A DNA stretch of 45,678 nucleotides from JANOMH01 sp031422295. GTDB lineage: Bacteria; Pseudomonadota; Alphaproteobacteria; Rhodobacterales; Rhodobacteraceae. Under the pieces are notes generated by a model. It saw only the letters and a list, made by a program, of their open reading frames with translations, was not told the origin of the DNA and did not search any database. The first letter of the stretch is position 1. Each line of letters starts with the position of its first letter. Shown here piece by piece: positions 8,562 through 16,398 of this stretch. The translations under genes and the position numbers were made by a program. The DNA is taken from contig JANOQM010000093.1 of assembly GCA_031422295.1 (NCBI GenBank), positions 1 to 45,678 of the forward strand, read 5' to 3'.

Positions 8562-9530
8562 ATGCGCACACTTGGAACAACGGGTCTGCAAGTCACCGAG
8601 CTGGGCTTTGGCGGTGCCGCGATTGGCGGGCTTTATGCGCCCGTTGGGCGTGAGGCTGCGATGATTGCGATGCAGGCCGCATGGGACGAAGGCATGCGCT
8701 ATTTTGATACAGCACCATTCTATGGCTTTGGCCTGTCAGAGCGTCGGATCGGCGATTTTCTGCGCGACAAGTCCGGCTATGTGCTGTCGACCAAAGTAGG
8801 CAAGCTGTTGCGGGCGGTCCCGCACGATCAGGTGCCCGACCACGGTTTTGTGGACCCGCTGCCGTTTACGGTGGATTTTGACTATTCCTATGACGCGATC
8901 ATGCGGTCTTATGAAGACAGTCTGGCGCGGCTTGGGCTGAACAAGATCAATATCCTTTTTGTGCATGATCTGGAAAAGCGCAGTCTGGGCGCGTCCTACG
9001 ACGCCCATTTTGCAACCTTTATGGATGGCGGGCTAAAGGCACTGGACACGCTAAAATCCGCAGGGGCGATTGCGGGTTACGGATTGGGCATGAACGAGGT
9101 GCCGGCGATTCTTGCGGTGATGGACCGGGTCAAGCTGGACTGCCTGCTGCTTGCGGGTCGCTACACCTTGCTGGACCGCACCGGAGCGGCTGAGATTATG
9201 CCAAAATGCCTTGCGGCTGGCACTGCGGTCGTGATTGGCGGGGTGTTTAACTCGGGCATTCTGGCAACCGGGGCGGTGCCGGGCGCACATCACGACTATG
9301 GGCCTGCAAGTGCCGACATCATCGGTCGTGTGAACGGCATGGAGGCCGAGGCAAAGCGCCAAGGCGCAACCCTGCCAGCCGCTGCTATGCGATTCGCGCT
9401 GGAACATCCGGCGGTCGCTTCGGTGCTGATCGGGTCGGCCAAAGCCAGCAGTCTGACCCGCAACGCGGCACTTTTGCGCGATGCCAAAGTACTGGATTGG
9501 GCTGCTTTCAACGCCTTGGCTGTCTCCTGA
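8562..9530 (+). CDS. Aldo/keto reductase (aldose 1-dehydrogenase-like)
   Basis: This is a 322-residue (beta/alpha)8 aldo/keto reductase. The Asp/Tyr pair lies in FDTAPFYGFGLSE, the Lys in STKVGK and the His in LFVHDL. It resembles D-threo-aldose 1-dehydrogenases (L-fucose/L-galactose dehydrogenases), which oxidise an aldose to its lactone with NAD(P). That would feed the lactonase two genes upstream. The start ATG 8562 is chosen over an in-frame ATG at 8502, because GAAGGAAAG precedes it and the earlier start would overlap uxuB by 47 bp. It is the last gene of the first catabolic transcript. Confidence 0.87.
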   Translation: MRTLGTTGLQVTELGFGGAAIGGLYAPVGREAAMIAMQAAWDEGMRYFDTAPFYGFGLSERRIGDFLRDKSGYVLSTKVGKLLRAVPHDQVPDHGFVDPLPFTVDFDYSYDAIMRSYEDSLARLGLNKINILFVHDLEKRSLGASYDAHFATFMDGGLKALDTLKSAGAIAGYGLGMNEVPAILAVMDRVKLDCLLLAGRYTLLDRTGAAEIMPKCLAAGTAVVIGGVFNSGILATGAVPGAHHDYGPASADIIGRVNGMEAEAKRQGATLPAAAMRFALEHPAVASVLIGSAKASSLTRNAALLRDAKVLDWAAFNALAVS

Positions 9531-9583
9531 ACTTGGATTGCCATACTGCTGCATAACCCAAAGAAAACAGTTGCTTTAGATAA

Positions 9584-9599
9584 CCAATATATTAGTATT
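9584..9599. promoter_or_regulatory. Putative GntR operator upstream of the ABC importer
   Basis: CCAATATATTAGTATT is the exact reverse complement of the box at 4965-4980. It lies 42 bp upstream of the binding-protein start, separating the importer/dehydratase transcript from the preceding enzyme genes. With the flanking G the half-sites read CAATA-N6-TATTG, the most symmetric copy of the three. Confidence 0.78.
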
Positions 9600-9640
9600 G
9601 AAATCACGCCGATAACGGCATGTCCTTTGGAGGGAATCCT

Positions 9641-10666
9641 ATGAAGCCCATATTAAAAGCAGCCGCTGCGCTGCTGCTGAGTACTGCTGTCTGCACGACA
9701 GCCTTTGCTGATCCCGGCACCAAAGTTGCACTGGTTCCGGGCGGCCCGCATCCGTATTTCGCCGCATGGGAGCAGGCCGGGATAGATGCCATGGCCACCT
9801 TTGGGCTGGGCGCCGGGGACTACCGCGTACCCGCCAAATGGGAACTGAACCTGCAAAGCCAATTGTTGGAAAGCCTGCTGACCCAGGGTTATAATTCGTT
9901 CCTGATCTTCCCGGGCGACGCTGTCGGCACCAGTGCCGTGGCGCAGGAACTGGTCGATAATGGCGGTCAGGTGATCGCCGCCGCAGGTTGTTTGCAGGAC
10001 CCATCGCCTGCGCTGTTCTGTCTGGGCACCGACACCGGAAATTCCGCCTATCTGGGCACCCAAGAACTGATCCGCGCCATGGGTGGATCAGGCCGGATCG
10101 CCCATTTCACCGGCTTTCTGGTAGATCCCAACACGCAGTTGCGCATCGACGCGGTACAGCGGGCAGCGGATGAAACCAATGGTGCAGTGACCGTCGTGCA
10201 GGTCATCGCAGATATTGATGCGCCACAACCGGCAGAAGAAAAGATCAACGCCTTTCTGGCCGCGAGTGCCGGCGACATCGACGGGATCATCACCACCGCT
10301 TGGGTACCGGCTGTGGTGGCCGCCAATTCGCTGCGCCAGATCGGCGATCAGCGGATCAAGATGGTGGGCATCGATCATGACGAGGTCGTCATTCAGGCGA
10401 TTGCCGACGGTTTTGTCAATGGCACCATGCTGCAGAACCCCTACGGCCAAGGCTTTGTCGGTTCCTATGTGCTCGACAAACTGCGCAGCGGTTGCACGCT
10501 GAACGAGGCCGCTCCATGGGGGTCCAACGCACTGACTACCCGGTTCGTGGACAGCGGGACGGTGTTTGTCGATGCAGCCACCGCGCCGACCTATGTCGAC
10601 GCGATGGTCGGCATCACCGCCGATCTGCAGGCCCGGTTTGATGCCGAATTCCTGACCTGCCCGTAA
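9641..10666 (+). CDS. Sugar ABC transporter substrate-binding protein
   Basis: This is a 341-residue periplasmic binding protein of the ribose/galactose type (two-lobe, Peripla_BP_4-like). A clear signal peptide ends near TTAFA (about residue 23). The mature part begins TKVALVPGGPHPYFAAWEQAG, the usual first strand and helix, and later shows the GIITTAWVP and GIDHDEVVIQAI hinge-region segments. The start ATG follows GGAGGGAATCCT; an upstream ATG at 9620 has no such site. It is the first gene of the importer operon, with two permeases and an ATPase downstream. The ligand is unknown; it is presumably the sugar handled by the adjacent enzymes. Confidence 0.92.
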   Translation: MKPILKAAAALLLSTAVCTTAFADPGTKVALVPGGPHPYFAAWEQAGIDAMATFGLGAGDYRVPAKWELNLQSQLLESLLTQGYNSFLIFPGDAVGTSAVAQELVDNGGQVIAAAGCLQDPSPALFCLGTDTGNSAYLGTQELIRAMGGSGRIAHFTGFLVDPNTQLRIDAVQRAADETNGAVTVVQVIADIDAPQPAEEKINAFLAASAGDIDGIITTAWVPAVVAANSLRQIGDQRIKMVGIDHDEVVIQAIADGFVNGTMLQNPYGQGFVGSYVLDKLRSGCTLNEAAPWGSNALTTRFVDSGTVFVDAATAPTYVDAMVGITADLQARFDAEFLTCP

Positions 10667-10692
10667 GAGGCCTCCCCGTCTTGCAGGTCACA

Positions 10693-10720
10693 GGTCGGCT
10701 GTCCGTTCGGGCAGCCGACC
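10693..10720 (+). terminator. Intercistronic stem-loop after the binding-protein gene
   Basis: GGTCGGCTG (10693-10701) and CAGCCGACC (10712-10720) form a perfect 9-bp stem with a 10-base loop. No U-run follows. Such hairpins between a binding-protein gene and its permeases often stabilise the upstream message and lower downstream expression. Here it could set a high ratio of binding protein to membrane components. Confidence 0.7.
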
Positions 10721-10755
10721 GCTATAATCTCCACTAAGCCCCGGATAATGAACGC

Positions 10756-11787
10756 ATGACCCAGACCATCCCTTTTGGCGACACCGTGACCCAGTCAAAG
10801 GACGGGCGGTCATCAGGCGGCCTGCGGTTGGTGCTAAGTAATGAATTCGGGCTGGCGCTGCTCATCGCGCTGACATTCCTGGTGTTTGCTGTCACGCAGG
10901 ACGGCTTCACCTCGACCTTCAGTTTGTACACCATCGGCCGTCAGATCGGTATCGACACGATGATCGGCCTTGCGATGATGGCGGTGATAGTGACCGGCGG
11001 GCTGGACCTGTCGGTGGGGGCCATTGGCGTCTGTGCGGCGATGATCTTTGGCTGGATGGTGCAGATGATCGGCGTACCGCTGGTGTTGGCAGTGCCGATG
11101 GCGGTGCTGTTCGGCGGCGCATTGGGGTTGATCAATGGCACTACGGTCGTGCTGTCGGGGGTGCACAGCTTCATCATCACGCTGGCCAGCATGAGCATTT
11201 TCTTCGGCGTGATGATCTTTCTGACCACGGCATCGGCCTTTAATGGCCTGCCGCCCGAGGTGCTGGCCTTTGGCAAGCTGAAAATCCTCAAGGTGATCTC
11301 GCCCCTGCTGCTGATCTCCATCGCCATCTGCGCGGCGCTGACGGTGTTCTATAAACTCACCTCCCTCGGTCGGCAGATGCTGGCGGCCGGGGCCAATCCG
11401 CGGGCTGCCGAACTGTCGGGCATCCGCACCGGGCGGGTGATTGTCGCCTGCCATGTGCTGACCGGGTTGCTGGCCGCCACCGCCGGGCTGATGGTGACCG
11501 CCCGTACCGGGGCGGTGGTGCCGTCGATGGCCGGGCATCTGGGGCAGGACTGGCTATTGCCCGCTTTCCTTGCCCCGGTGCTGGGCGGCACATTGCTGTC
11601 GGGGGGCCGGGTATCTGTTCTGGGCACGCTTCTGGGGGCGGGTTTTGTCAATGTGATGACCTCGGGCCTGTTGCTGATGCGGGTGGGCGCGTTCTGGATA
11701 CTGGCGAGCCTTGGGCTGATGCTGCTGCTGGCGGTGCTGGCCGATCGGGCAAGGCAAGAGTTCCTGAAATCGCGGGGGATGATCTGA
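10756..11787 (+). CDS. Sugar ABC transporter permease (RbsC-type)
   Basis: This is a 343-residue inner-membrane permease of the BPD_transp_2 (RbsC/AraH) family. A hydrophilic N-terminus of about 33 residues is followed by roughly 8-10 hydrophobic segments. GLDLSVGAI and the cytoplasmic loop ANPRAAELSGI, which contacts the ATPase, are typical. It is followed by a second, different permease whose ATG overlaps its stop by one base, so the transporter probably uses a heterodimeric channel, as in rhamnose or autoinducer-2 importers. Confidence 0.92.
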   Translation: MTQTIPFGDTVTQSKDGRSSGGLRLVLSNEFGLALLIALTFLVFAVTQDGFTSTFSLYTIGRQIGIDTMIGLAMMAVIVTGGLDLSVGAIGVCAAMIFGWMVQMIGVPLVLAVPMAVLFGGALGLINGTTVVLSGVHSFIITLASMSIFFGVMIFLTTASAFNGLPPEVLAFGKLKILKVISPLLLISIAICAALTVFYKLTSLGRQMLAAGANPRAAELSGIRTGRVIVACHVLTGLLAATAGLMVTARTGAVVPSMAGHLGQDWLLPAFLAPVLGGTLLSGGRVSVLGTLLGAGFVNVMTSGLLLMRVGAFWILASLGLMLLLAVLADRARQEFLKSRGMI

Positions 11788-12779
11788 TGGCGTTGCAGAC
11801 CGACAGCCGCCTGATACGCGCGTTTGACAATGACTGGATCGGGCCGGGGATCGTGGCAGTGGTCGCGGTGATCGGTATCAGCGTGTTCAAGCCGGCCTTC
11901 CTGTCGCCGTTCAACATCTTCGTACTGCTCTCCGCGATTTCGGTGAACATGGTCATCGCCCTTGGGCAACTGGTGATCATCGGTATTGGCCAGATGAACC
12001 TGGCGCTGGGATCAATCGGCGGGCTTGTCGCGATCAGTTTTGTCGGCGTGATGGAACGGTTCGGCGTGCCTGTGCCGCTGGCCTTGGGGATGGCACTTGG
12101 CATTGGCGTGCTGGCAGGCATGGCAGGCGGATATATCATTGCGCGGACCGCCATTTCGGCCTTCATCATCACGCTGGCCGGGTTGCAGATCTTCAAGGGC
12201 ATCAACCTTGGCATCACCGAAGCACAGCCATTCTATGGCGTGCCGGACAGCGTCAAGGCATTTGGCACCGGATCAATGCTGGGCCCGCTGCCGTGGCTGG
12301 TGCTACCGATGGCAATCTGCAGCTGTGGCATGTGGTATCTGTTCAACCGGATGCGGATCGGGCGGCATATACTGGCCATGGGCTCTAACCCCCATGCCGC
12401 CGAGATGTCGGGCATCGACGCCCGCGCCACGATCATCTGGGCGCACGCCCTGTCCGGCCTGCTGGCGGCAGTGGCGGGGGTGATGCTGGTGGCCAAGCTG
12501 CAAATTGGCCATCCGGCGATTGGCGATGACTGGCTGATTTCGTCCTTTGCGGCCCCCGTCATCGGTGGGGCTGTCCTTGCCGGCGGGCGGGTGTCGGTTG
12601 GCGGAACCTTCTTTGGCGTCGTGATCATCGCCATCATCACCCAAGGACTGGTGATGTTCAACATCGACCCGTTCGTGGTGCAAATTGTGCTTGGCGCGCT
12701 GATCCTTTGGGCCGTTGCGATCAACCGCCTGCGCGAGGTGCGCATTGCAAGGCTTCAGGCACGGGGAACAGGCGCATGA
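11787..12779 (+). CDS. Sugar ABC transporter permease, second subunit
   Basis: This 330-residue RbsC-family permease resembles its neighbour only in family motifs: GQMNLALGSIGGL in place of GLDLSVG, and the ATPase-contact loop SNPHAAEMSGI. It has multiple hydrophobic spans and a short polar C-terminus. Its start codon overlaps the first permease stop, and its end overlaps the ATPase start by 4 bp. The tight packing indicates stoichiometric translation of both membrane subunits and the ATPase. Confidence 0.92.
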   Translation: MALQTDSRLIRAFDNDWIGPGIVAVVAVIGISVFKPAFLSPFNIFVLLSAISVNMVIALGQLVIIGIGQMNLALGSIGGLVAISFVGVMERFGVPVPLALGMALGIGVLAGMAGGYIIARTAISAFIITLAGLQIFKGINLGITEAQPFYGVPDSVKAFGTGSMLGPLPWLVLPMAICSCGMWYLFNRMRIGRHILAMGSNPHAAEMSGIDARATIIWAHALSGLLAAVAGVMLVAKLQIGHPAIGDDWLISSFAAPVIGGAVLAGGRVSVGGTFFGVVIIAIITQGLVMFNIDPFVVQIVLGALILWAVAINRLREVRIARLQARGTGA

Positions 12780-14287
12780 CCGCCCTTCAGGTGCGCGAGG
12801 TCAGCAAGTCTTTTCCGGGCGTGAAGGCGCTGAACAATGTCTCAATGACGATTGGGGCAGGGTCAGTGCACGCGCTTTTGGGCGAAAACGGTGCGGGCAA
12901 ATCAACTCTGATCAAGATCATCACCGGAATTTACCCACCCGATTCCGGCAGCGTCATGATGAATGGCACGCCTGTGCGCTTTGCCAATCTGCGGCAGGCT
13001 GCGGCAGGCGGGCTTGGTGTTGTGCATCAGGAACGCAATCTGGTGACGCGGTTTTCAGTGGGCGAAAACATCATGCTTGACCGGTTGGGCGCGCGCGCCC
13101 TGTCGTCGGTGGATTATACTGCGATCCACCGTGAGGCCGAGACATGGCTGAAATTGCTTGACCTAGAGGTTGACCCCCGCACCATCGTCTCGCGGCTGTC
13201 GGTAGCGCAGATGCAACTGGTTGAAATAGGCAAGGCCTTGTCGCTGCAATCGCGCGTCTTGCTGCTGGATGAGCCGACGGCGTCGCTGACCCCAAACGAA
13301 TCCACGGTGTTATTCCGGATCCTGCGCCGGTTGCGCGATGACGGGGTGGCGATCGGCTTTGTCAGCCACAAGCTGGAAGAGGTGTTCGACATCTGCGACC
13401 GAGTGACGGTGTTGCGCGACGGCGTCAATGCCTGCGACTCTGCCGATTTGACCACACTTGGTCGCGCGGATGTGGTGCAGATGATGATCGGCCGCGCGGA
13501 ACGGATCACCAAGCGCGGGCCGCGCGCCCAGCCGGACGTGCCCCCCTATCTGGAATTGACCGGATACGCCTCGGGCGCAGGCCATCGCGACATCAGCCTT
13601 TCGGTGCGACCGGGTGAAATCGTTGGCCTTTACGGCCTTGTCGGTGCCGGACGCAGCGAACTGGCCCGGGCCATTCTGGGCCTGTCAAGGCAACTGGGTG
13701 GCGAGGTCAAGGTTGCGGGCAAGCCCGTTCACATCACCTCGGTGGCACAAGCTTTGCACCAGCACAGCATCGGCTATGTCTCTGAGGATCGCAAGCAAGA
13801 GGGCTTGATCCTGCAGCATTCGGTATTGGCCAACAGTGGCATCACCCTTTGGCGCAAACTTGCCAACCGCATGGGTTTTTTGCGTGATAGCACGATCAAC
13901 GCCAAAGTCGGGCCGGTTTTACAGCAACTGGAGTTGAAGACCCCCTCGGTCTACCAAACCATCGGCAATCTGTCGGGCGGCAATCAACAAAAGGTCTCGG
14001 TGGCCAAATGGCTCGCGGCGGGGGTGAAGCTGCTGATCATCGACGAGCCGTCCGTCGGCATCGACATCAAAACCAAAGCCTATCTGCATGATCTGATCCA
14101 CGAATTGGCGGGGCAGGGCACGGCGGTGCTGCTGATCACCTCGGATATGCCGGAAATGGTGGATGTGGCTGACCGAATTCTGGTGATGGACGGCTACCGC
14201 GTCAAGGGCAGTGTCGAAAACGACCGCAACTATGACGCCGTGTCCAAAACGATCATGGGATTTATTCACGGCAAAGCTGCGGCCTGA
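12776..14287 (+). CDS. Sugar ABC transporter ATP-binding protein (two NBDs)
   Basis: This 503-residue RbsA/MglA-type ATPase has two fused nucleotide-binding domains. Domain 1 has Walker A GENGAGKST, a degenerate signature (LSVAQMQLVEIGKAL) and Walker B LLLDEPTA. Domain 2 has a degenerate Walker A (GLVGAGRSE), a proper LSGGNQQKV signature and LIIDEPSVGID. The asymmetry is normal for the family. The start is the ATG in ATGA overlapping the second permease stop; longer in-frame starts lie inside the permease. It energises sugar uptake at the inner membrane. Confidence 0.95.
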   Translation: MTALQVREVSKSFPGVKALNNVSMTIGAGSVHALLGENGAGKSTLIKIITGIYPPDSGSVMMNGTPVRFANLRQAAAGGLGVVHQERNLVTRFSVGENIMLDRLGARALSSVDYTAIHREAETWLKLLDLEVDPRTIVSRLSVAQMQLVEIGKALSLQSRVLLLDEPTASLTPNESTVLFRILRRLRDDGVAIGFVSHKLEEVFDICDRVTVLRDGVNACDSADLTTLGRADVVQMMIGRAERITKRGPRAQPDVPPYLELTGYASGAGHRDISLSVRPGEIVGLYGLVGAGRSELARAILGLSRQLGGEVKVAGKPVHITSVAQALHQHSIGYVSEDRKQEGLILQHSVLANSGITLWRKLANRMGFLRDSTINAKVGPVLQQLELKTPSVYQTIGNLSGGNQQKVSVAKWLAAGVKLLIIDEPSVGIDIKTKAYLHDLIHELAGQGTAVLLITSDMPEMVDVADRILVMDGYRVKGSVENDRNYDAVSKTIMGFIHGKAAA

Positions 14288-14296
14288 GGAGAGCAT

Positions 14297-15406
14297 ATGG
14301 CAAAGATCACCCGCGTCGAGGCCCTGATGGTCAATCTGGTGCCAGCGGTAAAGCGCACCGATGCCATCCAGTCGTTTGTCTGTCAGGAAACCCCGATCCT
14401 GCGCATCACCGATGCGGATGGCGTGGTGGGTACTGGCTACAGCTATACCATCGGCACGGGTGGCCCGGCGATCATGTCCTTGTTGCAGCACACGCTCGCG
14501 CCGGCGTTGATCGGGCGCGAGGCGTCCGAGATTGAGCGGATATGGCGCGATTTGCTTTTCCTGACGCATGCGACATCGGTGGGGGCCATCACCTCGCTGG
14601 CGCTGGCGGCGATTGATACGGCCCTGTGGGATCTGAAATGCCGCCGCGCAAATGAACCCCTGCACCGGATGGCAGGCGGGGCGCAGCAGCGTATCCCGCT
14701 TTACACCACCGAAGGCGGCTGGCTGCATATCGACACCGCCGAACTGGTCGAGGATGCCTTGCGCGCCAAGGCTTTGGGTTTTGGCGGATCAAAGATCAAG
14801 ATCGGTCGGGCGCATGTATCCGAAGACGTCGCGCGCCTGTCTGCCGTCCGCGATGCCGTCGGCCCCGCGTACGAGATTATGACCGATGCCAACCAACGCT
14901 TCACCGTGGATGAGGCGATCAGGCGGGCTCGCTGTCTGACGCCGCTGGATATCGCGTGGCTGGAGGAACCGCTGCCCGCTGACGATTTGTCCGGCCATCA
15001 GCGCCTGTCAGACAGCACGACCCTGCCGGTGGCGGTCGGCGAAAGCCTGTATTCGCCCCAGCATTTCCGCGAATATCTGCAACGCGGGGCCTGTTCCGTC
15101 GTGCAGGTCGATGTGGCGCGCATAGGCGGTATTACCCCGTGGTTGAAGGTCGCGCACCTGGCCGAAACCTTCAACGTTCCCGTTTGCCCGCATTTCCTGA
15201 TGGAGCTGCATGTCTCGCTGTGTGCCGCAGTGCCCAACGCGCGCTGGGTCGAATACATTCCGCAGATTGACAGCCTGACGTTTGAACCCATGAGGATTGA
15301 GAATGGGCACGCCATTCCCTCCGACGCCCCCGGCCTTGGCATTGACTGGGATTTCGACGCCATCAACCGGGCCGCCGTTTCCGGCTCAAAATTTACCCTG
15401 ACCTGA
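14297..15406 (+). CDS. Enolase-superfamily sugar acid dehydratase (mandelate racemase/muconate lactonizing family)
   Basis: This 369-residue enzyme of the enolase superfamily has the catalytic KIK pair (Lys166/Lys168) and metal ligands in MTDAN (Asp197), WLEEP (Glu223) and VGES (Glu249). The general base His is in CPHF (about 299). This pattern matches the acid-sugar dehydratase/mandelate racemase branch. It probably dehydrates an aldonate to its 2-keto-3-deoxy derivative or epimerises one; the substrate is unknown. It ends the importer operon, 9 bp after the ATPase stop with GAGGAGA before its ATG. Its TGA stop sits at the very edge of an IS3 relic, so the true C-terminus might have been trimmed by the insertion, though the length is near normal. 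Confidence 0.88.
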   Translation: MAKITRVEALMVNLVPAVKRTDAIQSFVCQETPILRITDADGVVGTGYSYTIGTGGPAIMSLLQHTLAPALIGREASEIERIWRDLLFLTHATSVGAITSLALAAIDTALWDLKCRRANEPLHRMAGGAQQRIPLYTTEGGWLHIDTAELVEDALRAKALGFGGSKIKIGRAHVSEDVARLSAVRDAVGPAYEIMTDANQRFTVDEAIRRARCLTPLDIAWLEEPLPADDLSGHQRLSDSTTLPVAVGESLYSPQHFREYLQRGACSVVQVDVARIGGITPWLKVAHLAETFNVPVCPHFLMELHVSLCAAVPNARWVEYIPQIDSLTFEPMRIENGHAIPSDAPGLGIDWDFDAINRAAVSGSKFTLT

Positions 15407-15869
15407 CCTGGTAATCCCCCTTTTTTAAAGGAATGCAGTCGTAGAACTCACGCGGCCATAGCCATTGCGTGGCGAAGTCTTGTGCTTCCTCGTTGTTTTC
15501 AATGATGTGTTGATCCAGCCATTCGTATTGAACCGGGCGGTTGTAGCGCTCGAAACATGCGTTCTGTTGTGGCTGTCCGGGTTGGATGTGCTGGATGATA
15601 ACCCCTTGTTTCCCAGCCCATTCCAGCAGCTTGCCACTGATGTATTATGGGCAATAGCATGTCGGGAATGACGCGCAGTTGAAGGTTATGGCCGCCCGCG
15701 CAGCCCCTAAATTGCGCAGCAGGTGGCATCCCGCCTTCAGCTTGGTGCAGGATCCAGATGACCTGCGCCTCAGTGTATCTGTTTGTCTTCATTCGAAATC
15801 TCCTCGTGTGTACTGCCGAGAAAACTCTACCTATGCAGCCCCTTACTTTCACGGGGGATTACCGTAACA
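15404..15869 (-). mobile_element. Internally deleted IS3-family element with terminal inverted repeats
   Basis: The ends carry inverted repeats: GGTAATCCCCC at 15410-15420 and GGGGGATTACC at 15853-15863. If TG...CA termini are assumed, the element runs 15404-15869. On the minus strand it begins with an OrfA N-terminus (MKTNRYTEAQVIWILHQAEG, from about 15792) and ends with an OrfB C-terminus (NACFERYNRPVQYEWLDQH region, about 15480-15570). Most of orfA and orfB between them is missing or scrambled. No clear target-site duplication is seen. It is therefore a 466-bp non-autonomous relic that could still be moved by a full copy elsewhere. Confidence 0.8.
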
Positions 15870-15933
15870 ACTCCAAAAATTAATGCGCGGTTGGAGACTT
15901 TAGAAAGGATCAATACAGAACCTCCCAAAGTGT

Positions 15934-15961
15934 AAAAAAAGGGCCACTGTTTGAGTGACCC
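15934..15961 (-). terminator. Rho-independent terminator downstream of rpsO
   Basis: Read on the minus strand, GGGTCACT-CAAAC-AGTGGCCC forms an 8-bp stem (one G-U pair) followed by seven T residues. It lies 27 bp beyond the rpsO stop and would end the truB-rpsO side transcript before the IS relic. Confidence 0.85.
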
Positions 15962-15987
15962 TCTTACTTAAATTTGATTTTTCACAG

Positions 15988-16257
15988 TTACCGCCGCAGC
16001 CCCAGCCGCTCGATCAGCGTGTTATACCGGGCTTCGTCTTTGCGCTTGACGTAGTCCAGCAGTTTGCGCCGGGTGGCGACCATGACCAGCAGGCCGCGAC
16101 GGCCGTGGTTGTCTTTCTTGTGGGTCTTGAAATGCTCTGTCAGCGTGGCAATGCGCGAGGACAGGATCGCGACCTGCACTTCGGGGCTGCCAGTGTCATT
16201 GGCTTTGGTGGCGAAATCTTTCATCACCTGAGCTTTGTTCTCAGCCGTAATCGACAT
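15988..16257 (-). CDS. rpsO: 30S ribosomal protein S15
   Basis: This is full-length S15 (89 residues): an early-binding 16S rRNA protein needed for platform assembly of the 30S subunit. The sequence from MSITAENKAQ through TGSPEVQVAIL, HKKDNHGRRGLL and RYNTLIERLGLRR is canonical. AAAGGAGA precedes the ATG. Normally rpsO is followed by pnp, but here it is followed by a terminator and an IS relic. Its last 96 bp (15988-16083) are repeated exactly, inverted, at 42598-42693 upstream of pnp. That marks this spot as a rearrangement breakpoint. The gene itself is intact. Confidence 0.98.
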   Translation of the reverse strand: MSITAENKAQVMKDFATKANDTGSPEVQVAILSSRIATLTEHFKTHKKDNHGRRGLLVMVATRRKLLDYVKRKDEARYNTLIERLGLRR

Positions 16258-16398
16258 CGGGGTCTCCTTTAGGAAAAGTGTGAATGGCGCAGGCCGGGAT
16301 GTCGTCCAGCAAGGCCCTTGGAGCTGTATCCCCTGTGGGGATGCTTGCCTTTAGGCGAGAGTCGCGCCAAAGGGAAGTGTTGATTGAACCGCGCAGTG

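Noticed and set aside
10834..11538. Minus-strand His/Gln-rich open frame opposite the permease
   Set aside because: The repeated HH/QQ/RR pattern is a reverse-strand artefact of membrane-protein codons.
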